From: Hyphomicrobiales bacterium
Lineage (GTDB): Bacteria > Pseudomonadota > Alphaproteobacteria > Rhizobiales > Xanthobacteraceae
Assembly (NCBI GenBank): GCA_009377755.1
Contig: WHTM01000020.1
Coordinates: 22,025-86,024 of the forward strand
Direction of reading: 5' to 3'
Length of the DNA: 64,000 nucleotides
Positions 17,229 to 24,371 of the stretch are shown one piece after another. Made by a program: the position numbers and the translations under genes. Every line of letters begins with the position of its first letter. Position 1 is the stretch's first letter. Below the pieces are notes generated by a model that worked only from the letters and a program-made list of their open reading frames with translations, was not told the origin of the DNA and searched no databases.

Positions 17229-17927
17229 CTAGGCGCGCGCGTATTGACCACGGTTGAAGAACCGGTCCTTCTGGTCATCGCTCGCCTTGTCGCGGTTGCT
17301 CTGGATCGCCCCGACCTTTTCCAGCGCGCGCTTGACCGCGGGCCGCGCGGCGATCGCTTCGAACCAGCGTTTGAGGTTCGGATGTTTGTCGAAACTCGCG
17401 CCCTGCATGTCGTGCTGGCGCGTCCACGGGAAAGTGGCGATGTCGGCGATTGTGTAGTCTGGGCCTCCGAGATAGGCGGACTTGCCGAGCCGCTTTTCGA
17501 CCACCTCGTACAGCCGCAGCACCTCGGTCTGATAGCGGCTCATGGCGTAGTCGCCGCCGGGCGGGGCGAACAGCTTGAAATGGGTGAACTGGCCGAACAT
17601 CGGTCCGACGCCAGTGAGCTGGATCATCAGCCACTGGAGGGTGTCGTACAAGGCGCGCGGGTCCTTCGGCAGGAACCGGCTGTGCTTGTCGGCGAGATAC
17701 ATGAGGATCGCGCCGGATTCGAACACCGTATAAGGCTTCCCGCCGGGGCCGTCGTGATCGACGATGGCCGGGATCTTGCTGTTCGGATTGATCTTCTCGA
17801 ATTCGGGGCGGTATTGCTCGCTCTTCCATACGTCGACCGGGATTTGCCGGTAGGGGAGCTCGAGTTCTTCGAGCATGATGAAAATCTTTTGTACGTTCGG
17901 ACTGGTCAGACAGTAGAAGTCGATCAT
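17229..17927 (-). CDS. glutathione S-transferase family protein (YfcG/YghU-like)
   Basis: A 232-residue GST. The N-terminal thioredoxin-fold domain begins MIDFYCLTSPNVQKIFIMLEELELPY and contains NPNSKIPAIVDHDG and FESGAILMYLA. These match the Nu-class or disulfide-bond oxidoreductase GSTs (TPN-type motif). The C-terminal helical domain holds YTIADIATFPW with the family N-cap Asp. The enzyme likely uses glutathione for peroxide or disulfide chemistry. The frame is open 51 codons further upstream but without domain sequence. The decayed ferredoxin follows it. Confidence 0.88.
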   Translation of the reverse strand: MIDFYCLTSPNVQKIFIMLEELELPYRQIPVDVWKSEQYRPEFEKINPNSKIPAIVDHDGPGGKPYTVFESGAILMYLADKHSRFLPKDPRALYDTLQWLMIQLTGVGPMFGQFTHFKLFAPPGGDYAMSRYQTEVLRLYEVVEKRLGKSAYLGGPDYTIADIATFPWTRQHDMQGASFDKHPNLKRWFEAIAARPAVKRALEKVGAIQSNRDKASDDQKDRFFNRGQYARA

Positions 17928-18144
17928 CGCCGCTCTCCCGCGTTTTCCTCGGGCAAACACATAGCATCGCCCCGGCGGGTCCCACAACGGAGGGCAATCC
18001 ATCGGGGTCGGTGGCTGAAGCGGCCGCCAGCCGGCCATCCTGCCGTTTCCGTCTTGAACCGGAAGGCGCGCCAAATGCACCCATCAAGGCGCGGCTTGCC
18101 AAAACGGGGCCATCCTCTTAGGTTCCGCCGATCCCGCGACCCAT

Positions 18145-18221
18145 GCAGCTGTAGCTCAGTTGGTTAGAGCGCCTGACTGTGGATCAGGAGGTCGGTGGTT
18201 CGAGTCCACCCAGCTGTACCA
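18145..18221 (+). tRNA. tRNA-His (anticodon GTG), CCA encoded
   Basis: A 77-nt cloverleaf. The acceptor stem is GCAGCTG/CAGCTGT, the D arm GCTC..GAGC, and the anticodon stem CCTGA/TCAGG around CTGTGGA, with anticodon GTG. The T arm is GGTGG..CCACC, the discriminator is A73, and CCA is encoded. Position 1 pairs G with T, and the base before it is T, so no G-1 is encoded. It is the left boundary of a small island whose right boundary repeats nucleotides 18177-18212. Confidence 0.96.
18177..18212 (+). repeat. attL-like copy: 3' half of tRNA-His
   Basis: This 36-nt block, from the anticodon loop to the T arm, is repeated at 21555-21590 with three mismatches. Integration into a tRNA 3' end keeps the gene intact on one side and leaves a partial copy on the other, as seen here. 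Confidence 0.75.
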
Positions 18222-18922
18222 AATATCTCAACAAACTCAGAAGCGGCGAAAATTCCTTCTTGGCGCATGTCAGCACTGTGTCACCAAACGGTGGGCAAAC
18301 GAAAACCCGCCCGGCTCCGAACCGCAGGCGGGCTATGCGACACTAAATGACTATTTACGGGAACGGGATACGGGGCTCTAGGCTTTAGTGTCCCAGCGAG
18401 AAACCACCATGCCGCAGATTCGATGTGTAGCATATCCGGTCGAGGGTCGGTGGGGCGGCACTTTGCCTTGACCTCGACCTTGCTGTTGAAGGTAGAACCG
18501 TCGACGATGTGGTGCGGACCATGAACGAGGCCGTGCGCGACTACATCCAGGGTGCCGCGAGTTCATCGCCATCGTCGAGGCCAATGGTTTCGTGCCGGAC
18601 ATGCCCGTCGGCGGGCAAGCAAGGCTTGTTGACGGCGATGGCACCCCGTTCTCGCCGCCCTGGACGGTTTGACCGCACGGTAGCTCATTCCCCGAGGGCC
18701 AGATCGGCCATGGATGGAAAGGGGGGATTGGTCGTGGGGGCCGAGAGCCTTTCATATACTGACCAGTCGTTCACATTCCTGATTTGCGCCGGCGAACCGC
18801 TGCTGCCGGGGATCGAGACGCGGTACGCTGAGACCCAGAGCCGGCTATCCCCCGACTACGGTGCACGCCTACCTGCTGCACGCCCGTGGAGAGGTGACGC
18901 GGCTCCATGCCGTCCAGCGCTC
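18222..18922. other. start of island without intact genes
   Basis: About 700 bp follow the tRNA. A short GC-rich inverted repeat (CCCGCC..GGCGGG near 18308-18335) could end tRNA transcription. A HicB-like relic is at 18458-18560. The rest shows no convincing frame. Some codons after 18560 still read like protein in shifted frames (for example FIAIVEANGFVPDMPVGG), suggesting decayed coding sequence. Confidence 0.4.
18458..18560 (+). pseudogene. HicB-like antitoxin fragment
   Basis: One frame reads ALCLDLDLAVEGRTVDDVVR followed by TMNEAVRDYIQG. This matches the HicB/UPF0150 strand-helix core (ALDLDLAVEGxTxEEA..xLxEALxLY). No start codon or N-terminal strand is present in frame; a stop lies about 13 codons upstream. 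The frame then runs into unrelated sequence. It is a remnant inside the tRNA-His island. Confidence 0.4.
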
Positions 18923-19915
18923 ATGACCCCGTCCTCGGCGCGCAACGCCTGGCGTCTTTGGCGGCCATCGGGATCCATCGCCGCCCTTGGTGCACTCCTT
19001 GCCTTTCTCTGGTTCGCAGGATCGGCCGGTAGCCGTGCACGGGCGCAAGGGCTGCCACCACCGCCGCCGGCTACCTCCAGCTGGTACATCACGAACATCG
19101 CTCCCTCGGCGACGCAGTCCCTCGGATGTACGGCGGGTTCGAAGGCAGAGAACGGTGCTGCCATCATGGACTTCGGCCAACCCGCGTTCCAATCCGGCGC
19201 CTACGGAACCTTCCACTTCGGGGTCGGCTTTCCGTTCGCGTCAATCGATCAGATTGAGACCGCCGTGCAGGGCTTCCTCAACGGGTACTTCCACTGCTCG
19301 CCCGGCTCGTCCGCGCTCCGTGTGATCGTCGGCACCAGCAACTTTCACGGCAACCAGGGCGCCGTCACCGCCGCGCATGGCCTCGCCTGGGCCCAGATGG
19401 TCGCGCGCCTGGGAGATTACGTCGCCACCAGCGGCTACGGCGATCAGCTTGCCGTTCATGGCGGCAACGACATCGAACCGGATTTCGGCCCGCCCGCGGC
19501 TGCGCGAGACTGGGTGAACGGCTTTGCTTCCGCGATGGCTGGGGTGGTGATGTACAACTATGGCTCCTGCGACGCATGCCCCAGCGCGCTTCCGGACACA
19601 CCCGCGGCCTGCCACGCCGACAACGGTTGGAGCTGCGAAGACATCTGGTACGTCTCCTGGGGCAGTCCAGGGGCGCTCGCCATTCCCGAGATCTACCTCA
19701 CGAAACTGGCCAAGCAGTGGCAGACAATCAGCCTCTACGGCGTCGTCGTCCACAACGCCCCGGTCACCTACAGCGGCTCCCTCTCTCAGAGTGGGGCGTG
19801 CAATTGCCCCCTTTCACCCGCGGACGCCTGGACAGCCTTCTGGACCGCATTGAACCGCGACCCGAGAACCGCGCAGAGCCTGCCGTGGTCCACCGACATC
19901 AATCGACAGCACTAG
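18923..19915 (+). CDS. unrecognised exported protein of the tRNA-His island
   Basis: A 330-residue protein that I cannot assign to a family. A hydrophobic segment (about 17-35, AALGALLAFLWFAGSAGS) followed by ARAQG and a Pro run looks like a signal peptide or anchor. The exported part has several Cys that could pair (YGSCDACP, ACHADNGWSCEDIW, SGACNCP). A strand-like QLAVHGGNDIEPDF carries Asp and Glu, as on strands of TIM-barrel hydrolases; that is a suggestion only. I start at the ATG before the hydrophobic segment, although the frame is open to 18509. The next gene lies 86 bp downstream in the same direction and is also membrane-anchored or exported. Confidence 0.6.
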   Translation: MTPSSARNAWRLWRPSGSIAALGALLAFLWFAGSAGSRARAQGLPPPPPATSSWYITNIAPSATQSLGCTAGSKAENGAAIMDFGQPAFQSGAYGTFHFGVGFPFASIDQIETAVQGFLNGYFHCSPGSSALRVIVGTSNFHGNQGAVTAAHGLAWAQMVARLGDYVATSGYGDQLAVHGGNDIEPDFGPPAAARDWVNGFASAMAGVVMYNYGSCDACPSALPDTPAACHADNGWSCEDIWYVSWGSPGALAIPEIYLTKLAKQWQTISLYGVVVHNAPVTYSGSLSQSGACNCPLSPADAWTAFWTALNRDPRTAQSLPWSTDINRQH

Positions 19916-20001
19916 ACGGGATCGCCGGCCTTCACGGATTGGCCGGAGCCCAGTCGCGATGCGAGGATGAAACCGTGGGCCACCACGAAGGAGACTGGGC
20001 G

Positions 20002-20670
20002 ATGCAGAACCCAAGCGGCGCTTCGCGCCGGCTCGCGCTCGTGTCGATCGCCGGCGCGGTCGTGGCCTCAGTCCTCGCCCTTATGGTGTGGTGGCGCGTT
20101 GGGACACTCGCCCTGTCACAGAACGCACCCGCGGCGCAACCCAACGCTGTTGCGGACATGTTTGGGATCGACCCGGCACAGTTCGCGGGCCTACCCCCGG
20201 AGAAACGGGCGCTGCTTGAAGGGTCCTATCTGCGAGCGGTGCAGGGCCGCCGCAGTCCGCCGCCGAAGAACCCTGCCGCTCCCCCGCCTACACCCGCCCC
20301 AACACCAGCCGGCGGTCCGATCACGGTGCCGCAGCGACCGGCGGGTGCAGGAATCATCGTCGAGTCCGGGTTGGCGCCGCTGCCCGGCTCGGTCTACAAA
20401 ATCGAGAACTCATGGCACAAGTCTGAGGGCAACGGCTTCATCCAGGTCTTCGCCGGTGCGGAGCGGGAAGACCCCGCGCAAGGAGTCGTAGCCGTGGTGG
20501 TGGCGCCGGGAAACGGGCAGCCGTCCCCTCCGGTGGAGGTGTATCGCACGCCCACGAAGGCCGGCGCTGTCCGGGTTGTCGAGGCAGAGGGCGAGCGCTT
20601 GACGCTCCGCACCAGCAGCGGAGCCACTTTCATCTTCGATGTCCCAACGCGGCGATTCCTTTCGCCGTAG
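20002..20670 (+). CDS. unrecognised membrane-anchored protein of the tRNA-His island
   Basis: A 222-residue protein starting MQNPSGASRRLALVS. One transmembrane or signal segment covers about residues 11-32. A Pro-rich linker (about 86-106) comes next, then a small probable beta domain (about 115-222, with GLAPLPGSVYKIENSWHKS and a C-terminal ATFIFDVPTRRFLSP). I recognise no family. It probably forms a unit with the exported protein 86 bp upstream. The chosen ATG follows GGAGACTGGGCG. Confidence 0.55.
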   Translation: MQNPSGASRRLALVSIAGAVVASVLALMVWWRVGTLALSQNAPAAQPNAVADMFGIDPAQFAGLPPEKRALLEGSYLRAVQGRRSPPPKNPAAPPPTPAPTPAGGPITVPQRPAGAGIIVESGLAPLPGSVYKIENSWHKSEGNGFIQVFAGAEREDPAQGVVAVVVAPGNGQPSPPVEVYRTPTKAGAVRVVEAEGERLTLRTSSGATFIFDVPTRRFLSP

Positions 20671-20682
20671 AGAGGTGCACCG

Positions 20683-20874
20683 TCACCCTCACCGGGGCTC
20701 GCCACAGAGGCCGACAGCGTCGATCGGCTCATCCGCAAGCTGCAAGTGATGATCCCCGAACTGCTCGAGCTCAATGGGGTCATCGAAAGGGGCTTGCCGA
20801 GCGTGCCTTCGCTGATGGCACAGGCATCAGTTCCCCGGCTCGCCGGGTCAAAAGCGAGAGAAAGCCGGACATAG
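20683..20874 (+). pseudogene. DUF1902/HicB-like antitoxin C-terminal fragment
   Basis: A 63-codon frame without a start, opening SPSPGLATEADSVDRLIRKL and continuing QVMIPELLELNG. This is the second half of DUF1902-type antitoxin-like proteins. The first half is gone. It begins 13 bp after the preceding gene's stop and is probably non-functional. Confidence 0.6.
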
Positions 20875-21132
20875 CCGCCGGGTCGGTTGGGCTACATCAG
20901 CAGTATCGCAACCCCGAACAGCACCACGGCCGCGACCTGCGCATAGGCGAGCGTGAGCGGCGGCCGGATGCCGGTCGCCGGGGAGGACAGGCGGCCAGGC
21001 GCCGGGCCACTGCATCAAGGTGCTGTACGCGCCATGATGCGTCCCCTTCAGGCCGGGGAGAGACACCCAGCCAAGCGCTTCGTGGTCGGCGACGTGGTGA
21101 TGGCAGACGTACATCAGGATTTGCTCGCTCAT
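20848..21132 (-). CDS. hypothetical small protein, possibly frameshifted
   Basis: A 94-residue frame beginning MSEQILMYVCHHHVADHEALG, whose ATG overlaps the stop of the short frame upstream (ATGA). The first 45 residues read like real protein with a Cys/His-rich start. After WPGAW the sequence becomes Arg/Ala-rich, as in a shifted frame. A neighbouring minus frame gives TGIRPPLTLAYAQVAAVVLF and ends GVAILLM at a stop at 20892, which looks like the last helix of a lost membrane protein. No family recognised. Confidence 0.3.
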   Translation of the reverse strand: MSEQILMYVCHHHVADHEALGWVSLPGLKGTHHGAYSTLMQWPGAWPPVLPGDRHPAAAHARLCAGRGRGAVRGCDTADVAQPTRRLCPAFSRF

Positions 21133-21227
21133 GCCCAGTCGTTCGTGCCGTCGAGGTGACCAGCAGCGTGGTGCCCGGTCGGATTGAAGAATGCACCGAG
21201 CCTGAGCTGGGCCTTCGATCTGGACAT
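21129..21227 (-). pseudogene. N-terminal fragment of an NtaA/SnaA-type flavin monooxygenase
   Basis: A 32-codon frame with a good ribosome site (AAGGAGACCATC before ATG). It reads MSRSKAQLRLGAFFNPTGHH and then diverges and stops. LGAFFxxTGHHxAAWR is the opening of NtaA/DszA-family FMN-dependent monooxygenases; the intact gene at 52887-54260 opens in the same way. Only the first 20 residues remain. Confidence 0.55.
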
Positions 21228-21241
21228 GATGGTCTCCTTGC

Positions 21242-21536
21242 GGGACATTAATCTCGGCGCTCGTCGCCGCACAAGTCGTTGCCCTTGTGACTGCGGCGGC
21301 GTGGCCGTCCCAAGGAAGCCAGATCGGCGACCAGCTTCAGGTCCCGTCTCGGCGACCGTCTTAAACGTGCCTGCCTCATTTGACGCGATGGCCGCTTCGG
21401 GCACGAATTCGAACGCCTTGTCGCCTGCTTCCTTGGCCGATAGTTTGGGAGAAGGACCGAGACGGCATGAGCGCGGCCTGCCGTTGACGTAGAATAACGC
21501 GCGCCAAGTCTTTGTGCCCCCGATATGACCAGACAT
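21242..21536 (-). pseudogene. phage-type tyrosine integrase, N-terminal remnant
   Basis: The minus frame from MSGHIGGTKTW through RALFYVNGRPRSCRLGPSPK and LSAKEAGDKAFEF to AGTFKTVAE matches the arm-type DNA-binding (DUF4102) N-terminus and the start of the core-binding domain of P4-like integrases. The frame then degenerates; the catalytic domain (R..HxxR..Y) is absent. It lies directly inside the right att-like repeat, as expected for the integrase of an element inserted at tRNA-His. Confidence 0.65.
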
Positions 21537-21554
21537 GAATGAACGCCGATCTTT

Positions 21555-21590
21555 CTGTGGATCAGGAGATTGGTGGTTCGAGTCCGCCCA
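21555..21590 (+). repeat. attR-like partial copy of tRNA-His
   Basis: A 36-nt block matching tRNA-His nucleotides 18177-18212 at 33 of 36 positions, ending in the T arm. There is no acceptor stem or 5' half here, so it is not a tRNA gene. With the integrase remnant beside it, this marks the right end of a 3.4-kb island. Confidence 0.75.
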
Positions 21591-21686
21591 TTCCTTACCT
21601 GGCCAATTCTTACGGATGACCGAAATCGATCCGGACTGGACCCGCATGCTCTCGCCGCGCTTGGGCGCGGCTGGGTGATCGGCGGC

Positions 21687-22448
21687 ATGGATTTTCTCGG
21701 AACGCCGGACGTCGGCCCGCTTCTGTTCGCCGGCCTCACAGGCGCATCGTTCGTCACGGCGTTCATCGGCGTGTATACCGGCGCGGCCGGCGGCGTCGTT
21801 CTGCTCGCCATCATGGCGCTGACGATGCCTCCGGCGGCGCTCATTCCGGTCCATACCGTCGTGATGCTCGGCGCCGGCGTGACGCGCACCATGATCATGT
21901 GGCGCTATGTCATGCGCACCACGGTGCTGCCCTTTGTCATCGGCGCGGCCATCGGCGCCGCGGTCGGCGCCACGGTGTTCGTGTCGCTGCCGACGTCGAT
22001 GTTGCTGGGCATCCTCGGTGCGTTCATCCTGCTGGTGACCTGGATGCCGCGCCTGGGACGCATTGGCGCCGAACGCGGCCGCTTTCTGTTTCTCGGGTTC
22101 GGCACCACGTTCCTCGGCATCTTCGTCAGCGCGACCGGCACGCTGCTGGCTCCGTTCGTCGCCAGTGCCGCGCCCGACCGCCGCAATCACGCGGCGACGC
22201 TCGGGGCGCTCATGCTCACCAGCCATCTCGCGAAGCTCGCCGCCTTCGGATTCATCGGCGTGGCGATCGGCAGCTTCCTGCCGCTGATGGCGGCGATGAT
22301 CGCCGCCGGCGCGGTCGGCAACTGGCTGGGCGAAGTGGCGCTGATGCGCACCTCCGAGCAGCGCTTCCGCCTGATCTTCCAGCTGGTGCTCACGGCGCTG
22401 GCGCTACGGCTCTTGTGGAGCGCCGCGGCAGGGGCGGGGTGGGTGTAG
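21687..22448 (+). CDS. TauE/SafE family permease
   Basis: A 253-residue membrane protein with about eight hydrophobic helices in the two-repeat TauE/SafE arrangement. The first repeat has FVTAFIGVYTGAAGGVVLLA and the second has GTTFLGIFVSATGTLLAPF. The family exports sulfite, organosulfonates or other small anions across the inner membrane. I start at MDFLGTPDVGPLL (ATG 21687); an upstream extension would run through the att-like tRNA fragment. It is the first gene outside the island and precedes the oxidoreductase cluster by 90 bp. Confidence 0.82.
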   Translation: MDFLGTPDVGPLLFAGLTGASFVTAFIGVYTGAAGGVVLLAIMALTMPPAALIPVHTVVMLGAGVTRTMIMWRYVMRTTVLPFVIGAAIGAAVGATVFVSLPTSMLLGILGAFILLVTWMPRLGRIGAERGRFLFLGFGTTFLGIFVSATGTLLAPFVASAAPDRRNHAATLGALMLTSHLAKLAAFGFIGVAIGSFLPLMAAMIAAGAVGNWLGEVALMRTSEQRFRLIFQLVLTALALRLLWSAAAGAGWV

Positions 22449-22538
22449 TGGCATATGGCAGAATAAGGTCGTCGGCGTGGGCGGCCCAGCGGCCCGCATA
22501 GACAACAAGGGGCCGCGTCGCGCAGCAGGAGGAGCACA

Positions 22539-23549
22539 ATGAAATTCGGGGTCTTCGACCACATCGACGATGCCGGCGTACCACTCGGCCAGCTCTATGC
22601 CGACCGCTTGACCGTCGCCGAAGCCTATGATCGCGCCGGCTTCTACGGCTACCACGTGGCCGAGCACCACTCAACGCCGCTCGGAGCGGCCGCCTCGCCC
22701 TCGCTGATCTTTGCCGCGCTTGCGCACCGCACCAGGACGCTGCGCTTCGGCCCAATGGTCTACCTGCTGCCGTTCTACCATCCGCTGCGGCTGATCGAGG
22801 AGGTCTGCATGCTCGACCAGATAAGCGGCGGGAGATTCCAGCTCGGCGTCGGACGCGGCGTCTCGCTCTACGAGACACAAGCCTATGGCCTCGATTTCAA
22901 CGAGACCCAGGCGATGTACCACGAGGCCTATCAGGTGCTGCTCAAGGGCCTCGACGCGGAGGAGCTGACGTTCGAAGGCCAGTACTACCGCTTCCAGAAT
23001 GTACCGATGATCCTCAAGCCCGTGCAGCGCCCGCACCCGCCGCTGTGGTATGGGGTGACGTTGCCGGGCAGCGCCGACTGGCCGGCACAGAACGGCATCA
23101 ACATCGTCGCGCTGGGCTTGCGCGACAACACCACGGCCATTGTCGAATGCTACCGTGAAGCGCGAGCCAAAGCGGGGCTCGATCCCGACGGCACGCTGAT
23201 CGGCATCAGCCGGCACGTCGTCGTCGCCGACACCGACGAGGAGGCGATGCGGATCGCGCGCCGCGCCTATCCGCGCTGGCGCGAGAGCTTCCGCTGGCTG
23301 TTCGCGCGCCATGGCTCCGAGCCGCGCGTCATCGGCATTTATCCGCCGACGTTCGACGAACTGATGGCGCTGGACAACGCGATTGCCGGTTCGCCGGAGA
23401 CCGTGCGTCGCTTCCTCGAGGAGGAAAGGGCGGCGAGCAAACTCAACTATTTCGCACCGTGGCTTGCGTTCGGCGATCTGACGCTCAGCGAGACGCTGCG
23501 TTCGATCGAGCTGCTCTCGAAAGAGGTCATGCCGGCGTTCGCGGAATAG
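22539..23549 (+). CDS. LLM class flavin-dependent oxidoreductase
   Basis: A 336-residue luciferase-like (bacterial luciferase/F420) TIM-barrel protein. The opening MKFGVFDHIDDAGVPLGQLY and the segment YGYHVAEHHSTPLG are typical, as is GGRFQLGVGRGVS. It would use reduced flavin and oxygen to oxidise a small organic molecule. A strong ribosome site (AGGAGGAG) precedes the ATG. The SDR gene follows 25 bp later, then the Rieske oxygenase genes, so it is probably part of a catabolic operon. Confidence 0.88.
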   Translation: MKFGVFDHIDDAGVPLGQLYADRLTVAEAYDRAGFYGYHVAEHHSTPLGAAASPSLIFAALAHRTRTLRFGPMVYLLPFYHPLRLIEEVCMLDQISGGRFQLGVGRGVSLYETQAYGLDFNETQAMYHEAYQVLLKGLDAEELTFEGQYYRFQNVPMILKPVQRPHPPLWYGVTLPGSADWPAQNGINIVALGLRDNTTAIVECYREARAKAGLDPDGTLIGISRHVVVADTDEEAMRIARRAYPRWRESFRWLFARHGSEPRVIGIYPPTFDELMALDNAIAGSPETVRRFLEEERAASKLNYFAPWLAFGDLTLSETLRSIELLSKEVMPAFAE

Positions 23550-23574
23550 CGCGGATCATCGGAAGGGGAACGTC

Positions 23575-24336
23575 ATGTCGATCAGCCTGGAAGGATATGC
23601 GGCCTTCATCACCGGCGGCAGCAGCGGGCTGGGGCAGTCACATGTCCGCGTGTTGGCTCAGCGCGGCGCCAAGGTGGCGATCACCGATTTCAAGCAGGAG
23701 AACCTCGATCGGGCGAAGGCCGAGCTAAAGACGGACGGCGTCGACGCGCTGTGCCTCAAAGCCGACAACCGCGTCGTTGCCGAGGTGAAGGCGGCCGTGG
23801 CCACCGCCGAGAAGGCGTTCGGAAAGATCGACATCCTGGTCAACAATGCCGGCATCAGCGGCATGCAGGCCAGGATCGAGGACATCGACGAGGCGTTCTG
23901 GGACGATCTCTTCGACATCCACGTGAAAGGCGCTTTCTTCACCACCCAGGCGGTGGTGCCGGGCATGAAGCAGCGCCGCTACGGCCGCATCATCAACACC
24001 GGATCGGTGTTCGCCATGACCGGTGCGCCGGTGATGTGCCACTACACCGGGGCCAAGGGCGCGTTGACCGCGCTGACGCGCGCCTGGGCGCGTGAGCTCA
24101 CGCCGTTCGGCATCACCGTCAACACCGTGTCGCCTGGCTTGGTGGAGACGCCGATGACCCGCGGCGATCTGACGCCCGAGCACCGCGCGCAGATCGTGTC
24201 CGGCATGCTGATCGGTCGTGTACTCGAACCGGTGGAGATTTCGTATGCGGTGGCGTGGCTCGCGAGCCGCGAGGCCGATGCGGTGACCGGGCAAAATATC
24301 AGCCCGAACGGCGGGCAGGCCGTGGTTGGGATTTGA
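23575..24336 (+). CDS. SDR family oxidoreductase
   Basis: A 253-residue classical short-chain dehydrogenase. Cofactor motif TGGSSGLGQSH is near residue 14, NNAGISG is central, catalytic Ser is in NTGSVFAMTG, and YTGAKGALTALTRAW carries Tyr and Lys. The end (GQNISPNGGQAVVGI) is typical. In this operon it could dehydrogenate a cis-diol or hydroxyacyl intermediate from the oxygenases. Start ATG follows GGAAGGGGAACGTC. The Rieske gene starts 35 bp after its stop. Confidence 0.9.
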   Translation: MSISLEGYAAFITGGSSGLGQSHVRVLAQRGAKVAITDFKQENLDRAKAELKTDGVDALCLKADNRVVAEVKAAVATAEKAFGKIDILVNNAGISGMQARIEDIDEAFWDDLFDIHVKGAFFTTQAVVPGMKQRRYGRIINTGSVFAMTGAPVMCHYTGAKGALTALTRAWARELTPFGITVNTVSPGLVETPMTRGDLTPEHRAQIVSGMLIGRVLEPVEISYAVAWLASREADAVTGQNISPNGGQAVVGI

Positions 24337-24371
24337 CTCGACGGGGGGTGGAAACGAGTGAGGACAGCGTC

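Noticed and set aside
21555..21590. second tRNA gene
   Set aside because: Only the anticodon-to-T-arm part is present; there is no 5' half or acceptor stem.
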